49,584 nt of DNA from Oscillospiraceae bacterium. Lineage in GTDB: Bacteria; Bacillota; Clostridia; Oscillospirales; Ruminococcaceae. How positions within the stretch are numbered: position 1 is the first letter of the stretch; each line of letters opens with the position of its first letter. Under the pieces are notes generated by a model. It did not search any database, had not been told where the DNA came from, and saw nothing but the letters and a program-made list of their open reading frames with translations. Shown in pieces: positions 42,884-48,920 of the stretch. Made by a program: the position numbers and the translations under genes. The DNA lies in assembly GCA_017559185.1 (NCBI GenBank), contig JAFYSU010000032.1, positions 1 to 49,584 of the forward strand, given 5' to 3'.

Positions 42884-43492
42884 TTATTGCTGTTTTTTCT
42901 TTGGGGTCTTTGAAACATGGGGGTTTTTATCAATAACAAATCTCCACAGGTAATCCCTTGCCTGACCTGCATAGTCAATGTTTATTCTTGGTGTTGCAGC
43001 AATCTGTTCGGGCAACAGTTTTTCTCCCTGCACAATATACAGCTCATCCCCAAGCAAATCCAAGCCGTAACAGCTTTTGTCAATCGCAAGTGCCTGACAC
43101 AGCTTGCCCGGACCGCTGCAAAGATTTTTTATGTTTTGTGTGTTTCTTCTGACTTTCATCAGCTCAATACCCTCGACAGGTTCGAGTGCGCGTATAAGCA
43201 CAGCATGGGGGATATCTTTAGTGTTTGCCACAACATTCATGCACCAGTACATTCCGTAAATCATGTAAATGTAGGCAAAACCGCCCTCACCGTATTGTAT
43301 TTCGGTTCGCGGGGAACGCGGTTTAAAGGAATGTGCGGCAGCATCAATTTCGCCCATGTAGGCTTCGGTTTCAACTATTTTTCCTGCGGTTATTCCGTCG
43401 GCTGTTTTTCGCACCAATACAGTGCCAAGCAGCTGTTTGGCAACAGTTATGCCGTCTTGGTTGTAAAACTCACGAGAAAGCCTTTTTTGCAT
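42884..43492 (-). CDS. 3-methyladenine DNA glycosylase (AAG/MPG type)
   Basis: A 202-residue base-excision enzyme of the AAG fold that removes alkylated purines. Family motifs are AKQLLGTVLVRK, GKIVETEAYMGEIDAAAHSF (with the catalytic Glu), FAYIYMIYGMYWCMNVV and VLIRALEPVEG, then LCSGPGKLCQAL. The ATG lacks a strong ribosome site but family alignment supports it. Confidence 0.93.
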   Translation of the reverse strand: MQKRLSREFYNQDGITVAKQLLGTVLVRKTADGITAGKIVETEAYMGEIDAAAHSFKPRSPRTEIQYGEGGFAYIYMIYGMYWCMNVVANTKDIPHAVLIRALEPVEGIELMKVRRNTQNIKNLCSGPGKLCQALAIDKSCYGLDLLGDELYIVQGEKLLPEQIAATPRINIDYAGQARDYLWRFVIDKNPHVSKTPKKKQQ

Positions 43493-43571
43493 GGTTTGTC
43501 ACCCCAACATCTCCCATTATAGTTTGCTTTGTTTTATTATACCACCGCTTTACCCTTTTTACAGTATAAAA

Positions 43572-43604
43572 AACAGGAGCTAAGCTTACAGCTTAGCTCC
43601 TGTT
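43572..43604 (-). terminator. Terminator of tRNA-Leu
   Basis: AACAGGAGCTAAGC and GCTTAGCTCCTGTT form a perfect 14-bp stem next to the tRNA 3' end; the minus strand continues with a T-run. Confidence 0.85.
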
Positions 43605-43690
43605 TGGTGCCGGCGGTGGGACTTGAACCCACACGGTGTCACCACCAACGGATTTTGAGTCCGTCACGTCTGCCATTCCATCACACCGGC
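43605..43690 (-). tRNA. tRNA-Leu (anticodon CAA)
   Basis: An 86-nt class II tRNA on the minus strand. The acceptor GCCGGTG pairs with CGCCGGC, the anticodon loop CTCAAAA gives CAA, a long variable arm (TGGTGGTGACACCG) is present, the T-loop is TTCAAGT, and CCA is encoded. Confidence 0.95.
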
Positions 43691-43706
43691 GAATAATTAC
43701 CTAATT

Positions 43707-43735
43707 ATTATATACCGTGTTTTCAAAAAAATCAA
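43707..43735 (-). promoter_or_regulatory. Promoter of tRNA-Leu
   Basis: On the minus strand TTGATT (43730-43735), 17-bp spacer, consensus TATAAT (43707-43712). Confidence 0.75.
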
Positions 43736-43871
43736 TACCTGTTTCAAAATATATTTAAATTTTTTGTTTTGCAATCCATGTTCTTCGCATTTTTACATTG
43801 TAATTTTAATCTTTTTCATTAGGCACATCCTTTCATTTTGGAATGATGTGCGCCATTAAAACCATAAAAAC

Positions 43872-43915
43872 ACTGCACACATCATTCGGAAAAACTCGAA
43901 TATGATGTGTGCAGT
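43872..43915 (-). terminator. Terminator of the truncated GGGtGRT gene
   Basis: ACTGCACACATCAT and ATGATGTGTGCAGT form a 14-bp stem, followed on the minus strand by GTTTTTATGG. A second, similar hairpin (GCACATC/GATGTGC, 43823-43851) lies further on. Confidence 0.8.
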
Positions 43916-43969
43916 TTGATTTAAGACATTATTTGCGTATTATAGGGTTGCTTTAAGCAGAAAATGCGC

Positions 43970-44071
43970 TTACTGAGCCGCCTGCTGAACCGCTACCGCA
44001 CAAGCAACTGTCATACCAACCATTGGGTTGTTGCCTGCACCAATGAGACCCATCATCTCTACATCAGAGCC
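43970..44071 (-). pseudogene. C-terminal fragment of a GGGtGRT-family protein gene
   Basis: The minus-strand frame reads SDVEMMGLIGAGNNPMVGMT and then VACAVAVQQAAQ, ending in TAA at 43970. This matches the extreme C-terminus of GGGtGRT proteins (about 330 residues; typical end HVEMMGFLGMGNNPMVGATV...). Upstream of about 44070 the frame loses all similarity and the DNA becomes AT-rich, so roughly nine tenths of the gene is missing. The intact terminator beyond the stop shows this was a normal chromosomal gene. The break marks the left edge of the island; the missing 5' part may lie at the island's other end, outside the window. Confidence 0.75.
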
Positions 44072-44090
44072 ATCCCTTCGGGGGGCTCTG
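44065..44090. repeat. Hairpin at the island junction
   Basis: CAGAGCC and GGCTCTG enclose CCC TTC GGG, giving a very stable 26-nt hairpin that straddles the point where GGGtGRT coding similarity stops. It may be an element end, recombination site or terminator. Confidence 0.5.
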
Positions 44091-44376
44091 AAAGTGTTTA
44101 TGCGACTCCACTCTTGTCTTTTGTTCAATTACTACTCACATCATTTCGATGCTTACACATTTATTGTAACATCCAATACAAACCTTTACAACTATATGAC
44201 ATCTTTTCTTTTAAATTAATACATCTTTATAACATCTTTTTTACTACTTTAAACCAAAACAGTACCATTATAACGACCGATGCACCTTCTTGATATTATA
44301 TAATAAAGACAAAGAGAGGGACACAAAACCTCAAGAAAATAAAAAAGATAAAGTAAAACAAAAGGAGATTAAAACT

Positions 44377-44775
44377 ATGAAAGCTAACCTGATTAACAAA
44401 ACTATCGAAATGTCCAAGAGCGAAGCCAACAAAGCAGGAAAAATCAACTCCGCAGAATTCAACGAACTTAACACTCTCCGCAGCATGTACCCTACATTCG
44501 AAATTGTAATCAAAACCTCATCTACCAAAAAGAAGAGTGACTATAAAGGGCTGACCTACTCCTACATGGAAATGTACATCACCGCTCACGACGATGAAAA
44601 TAAATCCATCATGGAAGAGTACAAAACACTTCGCGGCATCTCTGATGAAGCACAAGAAGTCTTGGCTGAATCACTCTCTTACAAAAAAATCAAAGAGTGG
44701 TTTCTTAACAAGTATCCCGCTATTGCTGAGTTCCATGAGAAGCGAGAATCTCTTCTGAAAAACAAGGCAGCTTAA
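44377..44775 (+). CDS. Unknown protein, paralog 1 of a tandem pair
   Basis: A 132-residue, strongly charged protein without signal peptide or membrane segment. The ATG at 44377 is preceded by AAAGGAG at 9 nt; longer frames lie before that site. Two blocks are shared with the next gene: YKGLTYSYMEMYI (about 65-77) and IKEWFLNKYPAIAEF (about 108-122), in the same order. Between them the two proteins differ. I recognise no family. The aromatic-rich conserved blocks suggest a small helical domain. Island location points to a phage- or element-related function, unproven. Confidence 0.75.
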   Translation: MKANLINKTIEMSKSEANKAGKINSAEFNELNTLRSMYPTFEIVIKTSSTKKKSDYKGLTYSYMEMYITAHDDENKSIMEEYKTLRGISDEAQEVLAESLSYKKIKEWFLNKYPAIAEFHEKRESLLKNKAA

Positions 44776-44808
44776 TCAAAAGAAAAGAGAATTTAGGAGG
44801 ATATGAAA

Positions 44809-45258
44809 ATGAAAAATACTTTGAAAATTGACCACATCAAAAAAATGATTATTATGGATAGAACATTTGAAAAGCTCTCTCAAAACACAAGAAGTGAAGA
44901 ATACGAACATCTTCAAAGAGTTCGCCAAGACTATCCTAAGTACACCGTAGCTCGTCGTGAAATCAAAAAGAACGCATCAAAAGAATGTTACAAAGGTTTG
45001 ACCTATGAATACATGGAAAATTACATTAAACATGTTGAAGGTAACAATGCGGAAATGGTGTTAAAGGAACTTACGGATAAGCGCTTGATTTCACAGTGCC
45101 ACAGTAAGGGACACCGCTACCCTACCATTAAAAAATGGTTTTTAGATAAATACCCAGAAGTTGCAAAATTCGGAATGTCTAATACTGAAACAAAAGAAAA
45201 CAATGTTGAAACATTCCCTGTAATTGAAGCAGCTATTGATAATGCAAGTAATTTTTAA
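44809..45258 (+). CDS. Unknown protein, paralog 2 of a tandem pair
   Basis: A 149-residue charged protein, 33 bp after paralog 1. The ATG at 44809 is 8 nt from GGAGG (44796-44800); the in-frame ATG at 44803 is too close. It carries the same two blocks, YKGLTYEYMENYI and IKKWFLDKYPEVAKF, with different flanks and a longer acidic C-terminal tail. The first halves also share a pattern of a basic helix followed by E-Y/F-x-x-L-x-x-x-R-x-x-YP. The pair most likely arose by duplication. No known domain recognised. Confidence 0.75.
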   Translation: MKNTLKIDHIKKMIIMDRTFEKLSQNTRSEEYEHLQRVRQDYPKYTVARREIKKNASKECYKGLTYEYMENYIKHVEGNNAEMVLKELTDKRLISQCHSKGHRYPTIKKWFLDKYPEVAKFGMSNTETKENNVETFPVIEAAIDNASNF

Positions 45259-45330
45259 GCCAGTCTTTTAACATAAATATATATATAATTATTATTAACA
45301 CAATGACTTAAAAAAGAAGGTGTTCATTTC

Positions 45331-45981
45331 ATGTTAGAACTTAAAAATTATACAAAATCTGAATTATCTGAAATGTTTAAAACAAGAGGTATGCAAAGCT
45401 TACAAAGAAAATTAACCCGCTACGGAATTGACTTTGATGTAAAAGGTCGAAACGAAAATGCCATCTTCACAATTAAGAAAATATCAAATCCATTTAAGAT
45501 TTTCTGTATTACTGAATTAGAGTTTGACGGCAGAACCGATTTTCTAAAAGTCAGAAATTTTTTCTACTATTTTTTCAACGATGATGAATTCCGAGCAATG
45601 CCCGACGAAGTAAAAGAATATCGAATGAGGAAGCAAGGGCAGCCCGTATCAAGACAAACCATCTTTAATTACATTACAAAATTAGAACAAAAGAATCTGC
45701 TTGATAGAAGTAGTGGTGAGTGCATCTATTACTTCACCCATAAACATGAGCAGCGAATAGTAGATAAAGGAGAGTATGTACAAGCTTGGCAAGATTATTG
45801 GAATGATATAGAAAAAGGTTTTTCTAGGTTTGAGGCAATTGACAACATGAAATTGATTTATGGCGGTGTTGCAAGAAAACAACCAAAGCCCGAATTAAAT
45901 GGCATATTTCTTCCACAAATAGAATATTTAAAAACTCTTGTGCAGCAGAGCATAGAACAAGAAATTGACACACACGATTAA
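45331..45981 (+). CDS. Predicted winged-helix DNA-binding protein
   Basis: A 216-residue soluble protein. The N-terminus (KNYTKSELSEMFKTRG, LQRKLTRYGIDFDVKG) looks like a helix-turn-helix with a short wing. A second candidate helix-turn-helix is GQPVSRQTIFNYITKLEQKN (about 105-124). Between them ITELEFDGRTDFLKVRNFFYY is a beta-alpha unit. The rest is helical. It could be a replication or regulatory factor of the element; no specific family is recognised. AAGAAGG lies about 10 nt before the ATG. Confidence 0.65.
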   Translation: MLELKNYTKSELSEMFKTRGMQSLQRKLTRYGIDFDVKGRNENAIFTIKKISNPFKIFCITELEFDGRTDFLKVRNFFYYFFNDDEFRAMPDEVKEYRMRKQGQPVSRQTIFNYITKLEQKNLLDRSSGECIYYFTHKHEQRIVDKGEYVQAWQDYWNDIEKGFSRFEAIDNMKLIYGGVARKQPKPELNGIFLPQIEYLKTLVQQSIEQEIDTHD

Positions 45982-46034
45982 GTCATTCATTTAACAGCAA
46001 GAGTATTATTATTTCTGTTAAATGAATGGCTTAA
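45978..46034. terminator. Long 20-bp hairpin after the winged-helix gene
   Basis: TTAAGTCATTCATTTAACAG and CTGTTAAATGAATGGCTTAA form a 20-bp stem (one G-U) with a 17-nt loop and a weak T-rich tail. It overlaps the stop codon of the preceding gene. Confidence 0.6.
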
Positions 46035-46101
46035 TTGGTCTTTTAAAATTAAGTTGCTCCGCCTTACTTTCATATATAGTAAAAAGAAAGGAGGAAGTAT
46101 A

Positions 46102-46332
46102 ATGTCTACTACAAGAGTTCTTAATCTTTACCGAAAACTTCCCGATTACTACGATACCATGTACCTTGATGGATATTCCTTTGAAGAAGTTATGGAAGCC
46201 AGTCGTAGAACCTCACACAAAAGAATCAAAGCATTACTCCAAGAAAAAGAACAAAAGAAACTTTCAGCGGATATGGACAAGCGCATCCAAGAAGCCATAA
46301 TCGCAGCGGTCGAAAAAGCATTGAAGCAATAG
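46102..46332 (+). CDS. Small helical protein of unknown function (76 aa)
   Basis: A 76-residue protein starting MSTTRVLNLYRKLPDYYD. The ATG at 46102 has GGAGG about 8 nt upstream. The centre (SFEEVMEASRRTSHKRIKAL) could be a helix-turn-helix, and the C-terminal 35 residues (EKEQKKLSADMDKRIQEAII) form a likely coiled coil. No family recognised. A strong terminator follows at once. Confidence 0.6.
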   Translation: MSTTRVLNLYRKLPDYYDTMYLDGYSFEEVMEASRRTSHKRIKALLQEKEQKKLSADMDKRIQEAIIAAVEKALKQ

Positions 46333-46336
46333 AAAT

Positions 46337-46395
46337 AAAAACGGCAAGTCACTCAACCCTTAAATGGGAATGTCATTGAGTGACTTGCCGTTTTT
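46337..46395 (+). terminator. Strong terminator
   Basis: A perfect 20-bp stem (AAAAACGGCAAGTCACTCAA / TTGAGTGACTTGCCGTTTTT) followed by more T. It ends the 44377-46332 gene group. Confidence 0.9.
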
Positions 46396-46648
46396 TCTTT
46401 TGCTCTGGAATAAATAGGTTTTTCCTGCCGAGTAAATTTAACAAAACCGCAATCTGAAATGAAACTATCTCTTCATTGGCAACCAAAGCACACCATACCC
46501 CAATGAAGAAAGAAAAAAATATTTATCCCGAAATATACGGGGGTGTTCACAAAAAGGTGTATCAAATTTCGTGAACAAAAACAGCCCATTTTTACGATGT
46601 TTTCCGCTTTATTTTCGCACCTTTTGATTGTTCATAAAAACAGTTGGT
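46396..46648. other. Gene-free stretch between two island blocks
   Basis: No gene is visible. It contains a TGTTCAC/GTGAACA inverted repeat (46544-46577) of unknown role. It separates the rightward gene group from the leftward regulator gene. Confidence 0.4.
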
Positions 46649-46861
46649 TTATTGAACATCCTCCACATACTCAATAATATCTGCGGGCTGACATTCAAGA
46701 AGCTTGCAAAGCATTTCGAGGTTCTCCCAAGAAACCCCCTGATTATTTCTAAATTTCTGTAAGGTGGATTGGCTAAGTAATCCTTCTGTTCTGATTCTGC
46801 TTGTGTTATATCCCTTTTCTTTTAATGCGGCTAATACATCTATTTTGTAGCGTAATGGCAT
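46649..46861 (-). CDS. Cro/C1-type helix-turn-helix regulator
   Basis: A 70-residue single-domain DNA-binding protein. The ATG at 46861 has AGGAGTG about 9 nt upstream. The sequence MPLRYKIDVLAALKEKGYNT, then LLSQSTLQKFRNNQGVSWEN and LCKLLECQPADIIEYVED is the compact XRE/HTH_26 form common on integrative elements. It is transcribed away from the resolvase operon, and both promoters carry matching palindromes, so it is probably their repressor. Confidence 0.88.
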   Translation of the reverse strand: MPLRYKIDVLAALKEKGYNTSRIRTEGLLSQSTLQKFRNNQGVSWENLEMLCKLLECQPADIIEYVEDVQ

Positions 46862-46889
46862 AACTTTACACTCCTTTCCCATTGTACTC

Positions 46890-46919
46890 ATTATACAATA
46901 GCCATTTGCACGAAAACAA
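46890..46919 (-). promoter_or_regulatory. Promoter of the HTH regulator
   Basis: On the minus strand TTGTTT (46914-46919), 18-bp spacer, consensus TATAAT (46890-46895). The palindrome ATTTGCAC...GTGCAAAT (46904-46927) overlaps the -35 and part of the spacer. Confidence 0.8.
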
Positions 46920-46941
46920 GTGCAAATTTGCATATAATTCA

Positions 46942-46957
46942 GCACGATAATTCGTGC
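46942..46957. promoter_or_regulatory. Central operator palindrome
   Basis: GCACGATAATTCGTGC, a near-perfect 16-bp palindrome midway between the two divergent promoters. It differs at one position from the one at 46976. Confidence 0.7.
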
Positions 46958-46967
46958 ATTTTGTCAA

Positions 46968-46997
46968 TTGTTTTTGCACGATTATTCGTGCTATAAT
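46968..46997 (+). promoter_or_regulatory. Rightward promoter with operator in the spacer
   Basis: TTGTTT (46968-46973), 18-bp spacer, TATAAT (46992-46997). The spacer contains the palindrome GCACGATTATTCGTGC (46976-46991), ending at the first base of the -10. Hexamers and spacing are identical to the leftward promoter. Confidence 0.8.
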
Positions 46998-47168
46998 TAA
47001 TACAGTAAATAACTTAAGGCAAGCCAAAGCGGACGAAGTAAGCAAAAGCTGAACCAAGAACGCAAGATAAGAGTGCGGAACGGATAAGAGAGATTGAGAT
47101 TGCAAAGTGCGCATAGATGTTTAACGCCACCCACCGCTTGCCGAACTAAAACAAAAGGAGTTTTGAAA

Positions 47169-47444
47169 ATGAGCAAACAAGAACTTATTACAAAAATCGA
47201 GGAACTGAAACAGTGGGAAGCATTGATGGAAGAAGCCCAAAACGAAGTTGAAGCACTTCGAGATTTAATCAAAGCGGAAATGCTCCAACAGGAAACAGAA
47301 GAAATGGTAGTCGGAGCTTACATTGTCAGATGGACTTCTGTTCTCTCCAACCGCTTCGATACAACGGCTTTCAAAAAAATGATGCCCGATGTATACAAAG
47401 CCTACACAAAACAGGTAAGCAGCCGAAGATTTACAATCGCATAA
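47169..47444 (+). CDS. Small coiled-coil protein of phage/ICE type
   Basis: A 91-residue protein starting MSKQELITKIEELKQWEAL. The ATG at 47169 follows AAAGGAG at about 8 nt. The first 45 residues form a coiled coil (EEAQNEVEALRDLIKAEML). The second half, with VVGAYIVRWTSVLSNRFDT and the ending YTKQVSSRRFTIA, is recognisable from many Clostridia prophage and integrative-element genes, where it often accompanies SprT-like and recombinase genes. Function unknown. Its leader of about 170 nt is purine-rich (47028-47105) and enclosed by GGCAAGC/GCTTGCC (47018-47024, 47136-47142). Confidence 0.75.
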   Translation: MSKQELITKIEELKQWEALMEEAQNEVEALRDLIKAEMLQQETEEMVVGAYIVRWTSVLSNRFDTTAFKKMMPDVYKAYTKQVSSRRFTIA

Positions 47445-47506
47445 GAAAAGCCCCTTGCGTAACCACCGACCAAAGTAGACACGCAAAGAGCCAAACACCA
47501 CTCACA

Positions 47507-47542
47507 AGGAGCGGATAGAAATAGTATAGACTACCCGCTCCT
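47507..47542 (+). promoter_or_regulatory. Intergenic hairpin before the SprT-like gene
   Basis: AGGAGCGG and CCGCTCCT enclose a 20-nt loop, 19 bp before the next start codon. No T-run follows; possibly an RNA processing or stability element. Confidence 0.45.
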
Positions 47543-47561
47543 CAAAATCAAGGAGGATATT

Positions 47562-48206
47562 ATGAAACAACTGACAAGTTATAATCGAGTAGCGGGATAC
47601 CTTAACAAGATTTTCGATCTTCTTAACAAAACATTTTTTGAAAATGAACTTTCAAGACCAACCATCACAATTCAAAGCACACCAAGAGCATACGGACATT
47701 TCTCTTTGCGGGAAGATACATGGGTTTCCAAACTGGGCGGAACACATGAAATAAACATCGGAGCAGGAACACTTTCAAGACCAATAGAAGAAGTGGTTTC
47801 CACTCTGCTTCACGAAATGGTTCATTATTACAACTATGAAAAAGGTATTCAAGATTGCAGCAGAGGAAACACCTACCACAACAAAAAGTTTAAGTGTGAA
47901 GCCGAACGCCGTGGATTGATTGTTGAACATTCGGATAAATACGGATGGAGTCATACTTCACCTTCTGATACACTCTTGGAGTTTGTTCTGGAAAATGATT
48001 TGAGTGATATTTTAATCAATAGAAATGAGTTTAGCGGTTTACATATTGGAGGAACTGGAACACACAGCGGAACACCCATCAAACCAATATCAAAAAAATC
48101 AAGCTCCCGCAAATATATTTGCCCTTGCTGCGGAACAAGTATCCGAGCTACAAGAAAAGTAAACATAGGCTGCCTTGATTGTGAAGTTCCAATGATTGAA
48201 TGTTAA
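47562..48206 (+). CDS. SprT-like zinc metalloprotease domain protein
   Basis: A 214-residue protein. The zinc-protease motif HEMVHYYN (HExxH) lies near residue 87, in the context STLLHEMVHYYN, with a further His in TYHNKKFKCEAERRG as third ligand region. The C-terminus has a zinc ribbon, CPCCGTSIRA...GCLDCEVP (four Cys). SprT/Spartan-like proteases cut proteins crosslinked to DNA; on mobile elements the target is unknown. GGAGG is 7 nt before the ATG. It lies in the rightward gene group controlled from 46968. Confidence 0.85.
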   Translation: MKQLTSYNRVAGYLNKIFDLLNKTFFENELSRPTITIQSTPRAYGHFSLREDTWVSKLGGTHEINIGAGTLSRPIEEVVSTLLHEMVHYYNYEKGIQDCSRGNTYHNKKFKCEAERRGLIVEHSDKYGWSHTSPSDTLLEFVLENDLSDILINRNEFSGLHIGGTGTHSGTPIKPISKKSSSRKYICPCCGTSIRATRKVNIGCLDCEVPMIEC

Positions 48207-48253
48207 GTTTCAAAAAGGGCGGGATACATCCCGCCCCCGCAAAGGAGATTGTT

Positions 48254-48841
48254 ATGATATACGGTTATGCAAGATGCTCCACAAGTGAAAGCAAACAGGA
48301 CATAAATAGACAGGTAAAAGAATTAAAGAAAGCAGGAGCAGAGGAAATTTATCTTGAATACGAACACGGTGACAAGAAAATCAAGCCACAACAGCAACAG
48401 ATGTTAGACCACGCCCAAGCAGGAGATACAATTATAACTTTAGAAGTTTCAAGGCTTGCCCGCTCCACGCAGCAGCTTTGCGAAATTATCAATACCATAA
48501 GCGAAAAGAAATTGCGTTTGGTTATTGTTGGCAGCATTACACTTGATTGCAGGAATGGACATCCCGATCCAATGAGCGAAGCATTTTTACAAATAGCGGG
48601 CGTGTTTAGTCAATTAGAATTATCCATGATAAGAGCAAGAGTAAAAAGCGGAATGGCGAACGCCAAAGCAAAAGGGGCAAAAATCGGCAGACCGCAAGCA
48701 ACAATAGATGACATTCCCGCAAACTTCCTGCGCCACTACACAGCTTATAAAAACGGGCAGCTGAACATAAGCGAATTAGCAAGAGTGTGCGGAATTAGCC
48801 GGACAACAGTTTATAAATATATTGAGATTTTAGAGAGATAG
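48254..48841 (+). CDS. Serine recombinase (resolvase/invertase type)
   Basis: A 195-residue small serine recombinase. The N-terminus IYGYARCSTSESKQD carries the catalytic Ser, VSRLARSTQQL and LELSMIRARVKSGMANAKAKG are core motifs, and KIGRPQA leads to a C-terminal helix-turn-helix (ISELARVCGISRTTVYKYIE). The usual R-V-S is R-C-S here. Such enzymes resolve cointegrates or invert DNA; a 195-residue form is not a large integrase. The ATG at 48254 has AAAGGAG about 6 nt upstream. The stop is TAG. No paired res or inversion sites were identified. Confidence 0.92.
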   Translation: MIYGYARCSTSESKQDINRQVKELKKAGAEEIYLEYEHGDKKIKPQQQQMLDHAQAGDTIITLEVSRLARSTQQLCEIINTISEKKLRLVIVGSITLDCRNGHPDPMSEAFLQIAGVFSQLELSMIRARVKSGMANAKAKGAKIGRPQATIDDIPANFLRHYTAYKNGQLNISELARVCGISRTTVYKYIEILER

Positions 48842-48874
48842 AAAACGCAATTAAGCTAGTAACTCAATTGCACA

Positions 48875-48909
48875 AAATAGGCAGGAACTGCAATAGTTCC
48901 TGCCTATTT
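48875..48909. terminator. Bidirectional terminator after the recombinase
   Basis: AAATAGGCAGGAACT GCAAT AGTTCCTGCCTATTT, a perfect 15-bp stem between convergent genes. Confidence 0.9.
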
Positions 48910-48920
48910 CAAATTTTTTG

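Noticed and set aside
48254..48841. The small serine recombinase as the island's integrase
   Set aside because: At 195 residues it is a resolvase/invertase type; large serine integrases exceed 400 residues and tyrosine integrases 350, so the integrating enzyme is probably outside the window.
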